Shown: positions 36,001-42,800 of the stretch, piece by piece
Layout of the letters: every line of letters begins with the position of its first letter
Position numbering within the stretch: position 1 is the stretch's first letter
Source of the DNA: UBA4416 sp048498515
Lineage (GTDB): Bacteria > Bacteroidota > Bacteroidia > B-17B0 > Aurantibacillaceae
Assembly (NCBI GenBank): GCA_048498515.1
Contig: JBEHXV010000019.1
Coordinates: forward strand, 1-64,000
Reading direction: 5' to 3'
Length of the DNA stretch: 64,000 bases
Made by a program: the position numbers and the translations under genes
Notes under the pieces: generated by a model
What the model saw: the letters and a program-made list of their open reading frames with translations, nothing else
Database searches by the model: none
What the model was told of the DNA's origin: nothing

Positions 36001-36524
36001 TTCAGGCCTTCGATCCTGTCCTGCAGGTCTTCGGCATGTTTTTTCAGTTCTCTTAGGTCGTAGTTACCTGCTACGTTAACATACATGATAGGAATTTCGG
36101 AAAAGGCAATTTCCTTTATCATTGGTTCACGTGTTAGGGTTTGCGGCAAATCGGCACGGGCTTCATCCACCGCATCTTTTACTTTTTGTTTTGCCACTTC
36201 AACCTTTACGTTGGTATGAAACTCAACAACGATAACCGATACATCCTGCAAGGAGGTGCTATTGAATTTTTTGATACCGGAAATGGCTTTCAGTCGTTTT
36301 TCAATAGGCTTGGTAATGGTGTTTTCGATATTGGTTGGAGAGTTACCACCATTAATGGTATTGATATAAATGGTTGGAACGGTAATATCCGGGAAATTCT
36401 CTTTAGGGAGGGAATTATAGGCGGCTACACCTATAATACAAATGAATATGGTGGCAAGATAAATAGTTATCTTATTATCTATAGCCCAGCTCGAGAGCTT
36501 GAATTCTTTAAATTTATCAATCAT
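33060..36524 (-). CDS. RND efflux pump, inner-membrane transporter (AcrB/HAE1-like)
   Basis: This 1154-residue transporter pumps substrates out using the proton gradient, together with the adaptor and TolC encoded upstream. An N-terminal helix (about 15-35), a large periplasmic loop, a TM2-6 block with the proton-relay motif GIVVDDAIVVIENT (about 400-413), a second loop and a second TM block make the normal RND layout. ENTITKPIEKRL near residue 66 and GGIVVRNGILLVEFA near residue 983 are family motifs. It is longer than AcrB (1049): two additional hydrophobic stretches (LQLIIYAVVALISYVSG and NFTVFLGIFLLFNRLVLY, about 512-555) lie between the two halves. Substrate class is likely drugs or amphiphiles, not metals, but this is inferred. 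Confidence 0.93.
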   Translation of the reverse strand: MIDKFKEFKLSSWAIDNKITIYLATIFICIIGVAAYNSLPKENFPDITVPTIYINTINGGNSPTNIENTITKPIEKRLKAISGIKKFNSTSLQDVSVIVVEFHTNVKVEVAKQKVKDAVDEARADLPQTLTREPMIKEIAFSEIPIMYVNVAGNYDLRELKKHAEDLQDRIEGLKEINEVKLVGALDREIQVNLDMYKMQAAQLTLTDVQRAIASENLSLTGGNVPINGMKPTLSIKSEFKDPAEIGNIVVTSASGAKLFIKDVAEVVDSFKEKESYSSSKGKNVITLNIIKRSGENLIDASDKIYKIIDEMKEKEFPKGLEVTVSGDQSQKTKVTLHDLINTIIIGFILVTIVLMFFMGVTNALFVALSVPLSMFIAFMVMPSIGFTFNMIVLFAFLLALGIVVDDAIVVIENTHRLFDNGKRDIKTAAKMAAGEVFLPVLSGTITTLAPFIPLAFWPGIIGKFMYFLPVTLIIALLASLFVAYVINPVFAVDFMKTHEEESKEHGRITKKARLQLIIYAVVALISYVSGHVGIGNFTVFLGIFLLFNRLVLYKAIEYWQFKAWPAFQDRYTRLLKWFLKKPWRPLLYVVILFIVSFVFFVARGPKVVFFPNGDPNNIYVYVKLPTGTDPAITNNLMRKIEAKMNTVIGENNPIVESVITNVTIGTTDPRDADQNSYPNRGKVAVNFVEFEKRHGASTSEYLEKLQAMDWDLPGAEITVNKEQSGPPTAKPINIEVTGDDFDDLVSNSLALKKYLDSSKVEGVESLKSDFENNKPEIVFDIDRERANREGLSTYSLAMEIRGAVYGIEASKFRDVDDEYPIQLRYKFDQRIDIETLRNLKITYRDMNMGGQVRSVPLSSVCDVRYDNTYAGIKRKNNKRVITLSSDVKQGFNPNEVVAKLQKVADNYKPHGDVTVKFTGQQEDQAETMNFLGNAMKIAVGLMLLVLVTLFNSLGKPLIIISEILFSIIGVLLGTAIFKMDMSIVMTGVGVIALGGIVVRNGILLVEFAEFARAGGMSLYDATVEAGRTRMTPVILTAIAAILGLIPLAVGLNIDFETLFTHLNPHIFFGGDSVVFWGPLSWTMIFGLLFATILTLLLIPAMYLLTERLKRKSIVILEHFELPKAAMYVPFLILVLRIVLKAQRKQLDYGDLDR

Positions 36525-36542
36525 AGCAAGATCGTTTAATAA

Positions 36543-37646
36543 TTATTTTTTAACCTCAACTTTATCACCGTCGTTCACCAGGTCGTAACCGGCTGTGATT
36601 AACAGGTCGTTCTCTTTTAAGCCCGATGTTACTTCGGCCATGCCATTGTATTCGTGGCTGGTAGTCACAGCTTTTTTCACTGCTTTACCATTCTCCGCTA
36701 CCATCACAAAGTTTTCGGTAGCGCCACGCTGAATGTATTTTACAGGCAATACAATCTGAGGGCTTGCCGATTGGTAATCGTTGATGCGAACTTTGGCAAC
36801 CATGTTGGGATGGTACTCTTTTTTGTTATCGAGCAATACCTCTACATTAAAGGTACGCGACAGGTTAGAGATAGCGCGTGACGAATAATTTACCTTTGAT
36901 GCTACAGAGTCGCGTGTGTCAGGGAACAAGATGAGTGCTTCATTACCTACTTTAACACGTGACGCGTAAGACTCAGCCACATCGGCTTTTACTTTCAGGT
37001 TCGAGAAATTGATGACGTTGATGGCAGGAAGTCCGGGAGCTACCGCTTGTCCCAGTTTTATATTAACCGCGTCCACAGTTCCGTCAATCGGCGAAATGAT
37101 CTTGCTCATACGTACTTGTTCCTGCATGGTAGCCATTTTATTTTCAAGGCTTTCTTTGGTGTTTTTACTTTGTAAGAATTGGATCTCTGTTCCGATCTTT
37201 TGATCCCAGAGGTTCTTTTGCTTATCGTAAATTTGCTTTGCCAGATCGAGGCTTGTTTGTAAATCGGCAATTTGTTGCTGGATGGCGCGCGCGTCGGTTT
37301 CGGCCAATACCTGTCCTTTACGAACCTCATCGCCCACTTTCACACTGATCCTGGTTACTGTTCCCGGCATTTCAGATGACAGTGACACGTTCTCATCCGC
37401 GTCAACTTTTCCCTGTACCTCAATGTATGTTTTAAAGGTTTGAGGTTTTAATTCCATAGCCACCACCTCGGTTATTTTTTCTTTTTTAGTAGTGTCGGTT
37501 TTGCTGAGCTCTTCTTCCAGCGCGGTAATCTTTCCTTCCAGCTCCGTTCTTTGTTTTCTGAGTTTCTCAAGCTCCGCTTTTTTATCAGGTGTACCGCAGG
37601 CAAATAGTACTGAGGCAATGACGATGTATAAGAATTTATTTTTCAT
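36543..37646 (-). CDS. RND efflux periplasmic adaptor (membrane fusion protein)
   Basis: The 367-residue protein has a lipoprotein signal with lipobox LFAC (C17). An N-terminal coiled coil (about 22-48, KKAELEKLRKQRTELEGKI) precedes a biotinyl-lipoyl-like half motif (GDEVRKGQVLAETDAR near 110), the helical hairpin (about 118-172), the second lipoyl half (ISPIDGTVDAVNIKLGQAV near 186) and beta-barrel and membrane-proximal domains. It links the RND transporter with TolC. The extra coiled coil before the lipoyl domain is a small oddity. Gaps are 18 bases to the RND gene and 33 bases to the TolC gene. Confidence 0.93.
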   Translation of the reverse strand: MKNKFLYIVIASVLFACGTPDKKAELEKLRKQRTELEGKITALEEELSKTDTTKKEKITEVVAMELKPQTFKTYIEVQGKVDADENVSLSSEMPGTVTRISVKVGDEVRKGQVLAETDARAIQQQIADLQTSLDLAKQIYDKQKNLWDQKIGTEIQFLQSKNTKESLENKMATMQEQVRMSKIISPIDGTVDAVNIKLGQAVAPGLPAINVINFSNLKVKADVAESYASRVKVGNEALILFPDTRDSVASKVNYSSRAISNLSRTFNVEVLLDNKKEYHPNMVAKVRINDYQSASPQIVLPVKYIQRGATENFVMVAENGKAVKKAVTTSHEYNGMAEVTSGLKENDLLITAGYDLVNDGDKVEVKK

Positions 37647-37679
37647 AATGGATGTATTTTAATTTTTTGATATTAAGTT

Positions 37680-39083
37680 TTAGTTTACTAATGCGCCGGT
37701 TGCTTTTAAATAATCAATCTTATAGATCAACATATCGTAAACAGCATTGAAATAATTGGTTTGCGATTCTTTTAACGATGCCTGGGCATTTACTACTTCC
37801 TGGTTTGGACCCACACCCTGCTCGTATTTTTTTTGCGTTACGTTATATACATTTTGTGCCAGCTCCATGTTGCGTTTTTGAATTTGTAAAGACGACACCG
37901 CATTATTATAATTGATAGCCGCTGAAGTGCCTTCGAGCTCAATGGCCAGTTGAAGGTTCTTCATGCTGTTTTCTCCTTTTTTCAATTCGAGCTTAGCCTG
38001 CTGTATTTTATAGTGGCGTTGCAAGCCGTCGAAAATACTGAGCGAGAATGTTCCGCCAATCACAGCTGTGGGGTACCATATATTAGACCTGTCAAAATAT
38101 TTAAGGTCGTTTCTCATGCTTGAGTACCCAAAGCTTCCATAAGCCACCAGGGTTGGCAGGTAGCCAAATTTCAGCCTTTTTACATTAATGGTGTTAAGGC
38201 TTTGTTGTTTTTGAAGCAACTGGTATTCCGCTCTTCTGCCTACATCGATCTTTGATGCGTCGATATCCGTATTATCTTTCACAACAAGCGAATCGGTCAA
38301 TACCAGGTTGTCTTTACCGGTATAACCCATTTGGAACTTTAAGACGTTTTCGCTCAGGCTGATTAAGCGTTCGATGCGTTGCTTTTCTGTCGTTAAGTTG
38401 TTGAACGATACCTCCAACCTGTCCACATCAATCTGTTCTACAAATCCCTGCTGATTAAATGCTTTGGTATCCTTTAGCAGTTTTTCAAGCTTGGTCATGT
38501 TGGCATCCAGCAATTTGATCCTTTCCTTATTTACCAAAACTCCATAATACGCTTTGGATACCTGGGCTACGGTTTCGGTTTTTGATCTCACCACACTGAT
38601 GTTCATTAAAGCGATCATTTCCTTGGTGGCTTTTAAACCAATGAGGTAATCGGCGCTGAATACCAGTAAATTACCCGAAAGGGTTCCTTGTGCCTGGAAA
38701 GTGGTACCGAATTGAGCAGCAATGGGATCGTAACCTTCCGGCGATTCCAATAAAGCATCGTGGGGCGCCATATGGTTATCAGCAAGGGTTTTATAAACCG
38801 CCGGCGATACGAAGTTTGACAAGACACTTGTAGGTACTTTTAAAAAGTTTTTCATGTCCACGCTGGTACCAATTTGCGGCATGGCCATTCCAATCACTTC
38901 TTTACGCTTGTATTTTGCCATTAATACATCGTTTTGCGCGTTAAGGTAGTTGGGACTGTTTTTATATGCATAATCAATAGCCTGTTGCAGGCTAAAGCTA
39001 TTGGCATTTGCCTCCTGTGCTTCGGTTTTATACAGCATTACCGACAAGGCCAGCAGTAAAGCGTATCTGTTAAATTTAATCAT
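37680..39083 (-). CDS. TolC-family outer membrane efflux protein
   Basis: The start at 39083 (MIKFNRYALLLALSVMLYKTEAQ) gives a signal peptide and a 467-residue protein; an upstream in-frame start at 39233 would overlap tetR and put 50 non-signal residues ahead of it. Two OEP repeats with long helices are visible: SLQQAIDYAYKNSPNYLNAQNDV at the start of the first, and QKKYEQGVGPNQEVVNAQASLKESQTNYFNAVYDMLIYKIDYLKATG at the end of the second. It forms the outer-membrane and periplasmic tunnel for the RND pump. It lies 10 bases after tetR and is in the same operon. Confidence 0.92.
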   Translation of the reverse strand: MIKFNRYALLLALSVMLYKTEAQEANANSFSLQQAIDYAYKNSPNYLNAQNDVLMAKYKRKEVIGMAMPQIGTSVDMKNFLKVPTSVLSNFVSPAVYKTLADNHMAPHDALLESPEGYDPIAAQFGTTFQAQGTLSGNLLVFSADYLIGLKATKEMIALMNISVVRSKTETVAQVSKAYYGVLVNKERIKLLDANMTKLEKLLKDTKAFNQQGFVEQIDVDRLEVSFNNLTTEKQRIERLISLSENVLKFQMGYTGKDNLVLTDSLVVKDNTDIDASKIDVGRRAEYQLLQKQQSLNTINVKRLKFGYLPTLVAYGSFGYSSMRNDLKYFDRSNIWYPTAVIGGTFSLSIFDGLQRHYKIQQAKLELKKGENSMKNLQLAIELEGTSAAINYNNAVSSLQIQKRNMELAQNVYNVTQKKYEQGVGPNQEVVNAQASLKESQTNYFNAVYDMLIYKIDYLKATGALVN

Positions 39084-39093
39084 AATGGTAGGT

Positions 39094-39708
39094 TTATTCT
39101 TGTTCTTTAATTTTCTTGTAATCGTTAATGAGTTTATGTCCTTTAATGGTGCAGATCCCGTAAACAAACATGTCGAGGATAAGCTCGTGGGACCTGGTGA
39201 AGCTGATCTTTTCAAAAGAAAAAGAGTTACCAAACATCAGGTTATCCATTTGCGCCATGCGGTAGCGGGCTACAAAATCCTCATCAACCTCGGGCCTGTA
39301 ATAACCGGCTTCTTTTCCTTTTTTAATATTCCTTACAATGTCCTTATAAGCACAGTTCTCCTTAAATTTCTGGATCTGCAAAAAGGCTTTGGGATGAAAT
39401 TTCTGCAAATCCATAAAAAACACGGGGTTTACGTTCTGCATCATCGCTTTCAGGTTATTTGAAATGAGCATGATCTCATGGATCGGATCTACCGATTGAG
39501 AATACACTTCTTCAAACTTTTTTTCATGCTTCCCCATTTCAATTTCACACAACTGGTTTACCAGGTCGTCTTTTTCCTTATAGAACTGGTAGATCGTTTT
39601 TTTTGACATGCCAAGCTCCTTGGCAATATCATCCATTGTTACACGCTTGATTCCGTACTTGAAAAAAAGCTCCAACGACGTTTTTAATATTTTTTCTTGT
39701 GGCTCCAT
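39094..39708 (-). CDS. TetR-family repressor of the efflux operon
   Basis: The ATG at 39708 (MEPQEKILKTS) is preferred over a GTG at 39723, because the -7 box of the promoter occupies 39723-39730. The resulting 204-residue protein has the N-terminal TetR helix-turn-helix: LELFFKYGIKRVTMDDIAKELGMSKKTIYQFYKEKDDLV (about 13-51). The C-terminal ligand domain is divergent. It heads the tetR-tolC-MFP-RND operon and likely represses it, releasing DNA on binding a pump substrate. A strong inverted repeat overlaps its promoter (see 39723-39759), so autoregulation is likely. Confidence 0.92.
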   Translation of the reverse strand: MEPQEKILKTSLELFFKYGIKRVTMDDIAKELGMSKKTIYQFYKEKDDLVNQLCEIEMGKHEKKFEEVYSQSVDPIHEIMLISNNLKAMMQNVNPVFFMDLQKFHPKAFLQIQKFKENCAYKDIVRNIKKGKEAGYYRPEVDEDFVARYRMAQMDNLMFGNSFSFEKISFTRSHELILDMFVYGICTIKGHKLINDYKKIKEQE

Positions 39709-39722
39709 TTTAAATTCGGGCA

Positions 39723-39759
39723 CAAAACTAAGGAAACTTTTTTTGTCTTACAAGTTTCC
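39723..39759 (-). promoter_or_regulatory. Promoter with overlapping TetR operator
   Basis: On the minus strand a TTG (39753-39751), a 20-base spacer and TAGTTTTG (39730-39723) form a complete Bacteroidota promoter. GGAAACTT (39732-39739) and AAGTTTCC (39752-39759) are exact reverse complements 12 bases apart and cover the spacer and the -33 element. A bound TetR dimer would block RNA polymerase, giving autorepression of the whole efflux operon. Confidence 0.72.
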
Positions 39760-39836
39760 AATTAAGTTTTATTAAAAAAAATTGTATTTTTTTAACATCT
39801 GGCCTCATTTTTGTCCGTCGAATAATAATTAAGTTC

Positions 39837-39844
39837 TATCTTTG
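39837..39844 (+). promoter_or_regulatory. -7 box TATCTTTG for the adhesin operon
   Basis: An exact TAnnTTTG match seven bases before the ATG at 39852, implying a leaderless or nearly leaderless mRNA. A TTG lies 23 bases upstream (39811-39813), slightly longer than the ideal spacing. Confidence 0.55.
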
Positions 39845-39851
39845 AAAAGAT

Positions 39852-42800
39852 ATGGTTAAGAAGTTTACGCTAGCTGTTTTATTGTTTTTTGGGTTATTAA
39901 TCGATGGCAAAGCACAGATTGATACGTCTTTTTGGTTTGTTGCTCCCGATATTTCACAAGGTCTTGGCGACAGGCCTGTTTACCTTTATTTTAATACCTA
40001 TGCACAAGCGGCTACCGTAAAGGTGTCGCAACCCGCAAACGTAGGCTGGACGCAGATCACCAAAACAATCCCGGCAAACTCAATCGATTCAGTTAATTTA
40101 ACCAGTTTTATTGCCAACATTGAGAATAATACGCCGGATGCCGTACTTAATCGTGGTTTATACATTTCGTCCACTCAAAAAATATCGGTCTTATATTCCA
40201 TACGCGCTACTGCCAATAAGGAATACTATTCCTTAAAAGGGCCCAAAGCCTTAGGTGTTGATTTTTATGTTCCCATGCAGGAATTCTGGGACCAGGCGCC
40301 CGCAACCAGCCCTAAATCGTTTTCATCCATCGAAATAGTGGCTTCTAAAAATAATACTACGGTTTTAATTACACCCAAAACCAATATCATAGGTCATTCC
40401 GCTAATGCAACCTATACCGTTTTATTGCAGCAAGGGCAAACGTATTCCTGCCAGGACACTACCCGCTCGGCTGTGACAAGCCTTGGAGGTTCCATTATTT
40501 CGGCCAATAAACCAATTGCCGTTACCATTCAATCAAGCGGGCTTAATGAGTCGGGATGCTTAAGTTCAGTTGGCGACCAAATCACCACTTCCGATTACAT
40601 TGGTACCGACTATATTGTTAACAGGGGTACGGCATCCACCGAAAAAATATTTGTACTGGCCACTCAAAACAACACACAAATTACCATTAACGACGGAACA
40701 ACGACCACCCATGTGTCGAACTTCGGGGAAACTTTTGTGTATACGGCCACACAACCCATAACCTATGTAAAATCCAATAAACCGGTTTATACGCTTCATG
40801 TATCGGGTTTTGGATGCCGCTTAAGCGGCGCCCAGCTACCTCCTTTCTTTTGCGCGGGAACATTTACCACGGCATTCACCAGGGCCTCTTCCGATCCGAT
40901 GGTACTGAACTTGTTTACACGAACGGGTTTTGAAGGGAGTTTTGCATTGAATGGAAACGCTTCTTTAATTCCCGCATCCGCGTTTACCGTTGTTCCGGGC
41001 TCGTCGGGAAATATTAAAAGCGCCAGGGTTACTGTGCCTTCAAGTATTACCGTGGGGTCGCATAATGTGGTGACCAATACAGGCGATGTGTTTGGAATGG
41101 GAATTTTAAACGGATCGAACGCCAACGGTAGCGCTTATGCGTATGTATCGGAGTTTGTTTCATACCCTTCTATTGAAGCTGGTGCCAGCGCTACCATTTG
41201 CGCCAACGGAAGCCTGGCGCTAAACGCCCAGGTAGGCGGTGGTAACATTGCCGGCACATGGTCGACCAATGGTTATGGTACATTTAATGGTGGTTTTACG
41301 GCTTTAAGCAATACCTACACGCCAAGCCAGTTGGATACAACTTTAAAACCGGTAAAATTATTCTTAACGGCCTCAGGTCCCTGCCCTGTTTTAAAAGACA
41401 CGTTGGTTCTTTCGGTGAAACAATCGCCTTTGGTAAATGCTTCGGTTGACCAGGTTGTGTGCGGTAACAACAGCGCCGTATTATTAAATGGTTCGGTTGC
41501 GGGCGGCTCAACTACCGGAAACTGGACATCGTTGGGAACCGGAACCTTTGTGCCGGGCAGTACGGTTTTAACGGGTACTTATAATCCAAGCTCGGCCGAT
41601 ACAACAGCCGGAACCGTTAAATTGATACTCACCTCTACATCAAATGGTATTTGCGCGGCGGAAAAGGATACCATGAAGATAACTATTACCAAACCGCCAA
41701 GGGCCGAGGCCGGTGTGGCCAGCATGTCGGTATGCGCCAACAATCCTACTGTATCTTTAAATGGTACCATTAGCGGCTCAACCACCACCGGCAGGTGGAG
41801 CAGCAGTGGTTCGGGAAGTTTTAACCCAAGCAACATCCAGTTATCAACCAACTATTTTCCAAGCCCGGCTGATGTTTCGGCAGGCCAGGTAAAATTATAT
41901 TTAAGCTCCACCAATAACGGTAGTTGCCTGGCAGCTAAAGACAGCATCACCCTGGTATTTACCAATTCTCCTTCGGTAAACGCGGGAGCGGATAAATACA
42001 TTTGCAAGAACAACATTGGCACCGCTTTATCGGGCCTTGTTTCAGGCCCTACCACCACCGGTGTGTGGAGCGGCGGTACAGGAACCTTTACGCCTAACAA
42101 CGCGGCGCTCAATGCAACATACACCCCAAGCGCCTCAGAGCTTACAGCCGGTTCAGTAAACCTGGTATTGACTTCAACCAACAATAACAACTGTAACCAG
42201 GTAAACGATAATGTGCTTATCATCTTCACCAATCCGCCTTCGGTGAGCGCCGGTTCCGATCTGTCTTCATGCAAAAACAACGCTTCCACGCTTTTGTCGG
42301 GTGCCGTTTCGGGAACTACTACCACAGGCATTTGGAGCGGCGGTACAGGAACCTTTACGCCTAACAATACAACTTTAAACGCCGCTTATATGCCTACTGC
42401 GGCTGAAATGGCAGCGGGTACCATTACCTTAACCTTAAGTTCAACCAACAATGCCAACTGCAACCAGGTGAGCGATGTGATGGTGATTAATTTTACGGAT
42501 CCTGCTGTTGCCAATGCTGGTATTGACATTTCTACCTGCAAGAACAATGCGGCCAGCATCCTTTCAGGTACGGTAAGCGGCGCTTCCACAACAGGCGTTT
42601 GGAGCGGCGGCGCAGGTGTATTTAATCCAAGCAACTCGGTTTTAAACGCGACCTATACACCCAATTCAACAGAGCTTGCGGCAGGTTCGGTAACCTTAAC
42701 ATTAACCTCCAGTAATAACGGAAATTGTAATTCGGTAAACGATAATGTAGTGATCTTTTTCACACCATCACCGGCAGTGAACGCCGGCGTTAATTTATCC

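Noticed and set aside
39084..39233. Longer start for the TolC protein
   Set aside because: It would overlap tetR by 140 bases and hide the signal peptide.
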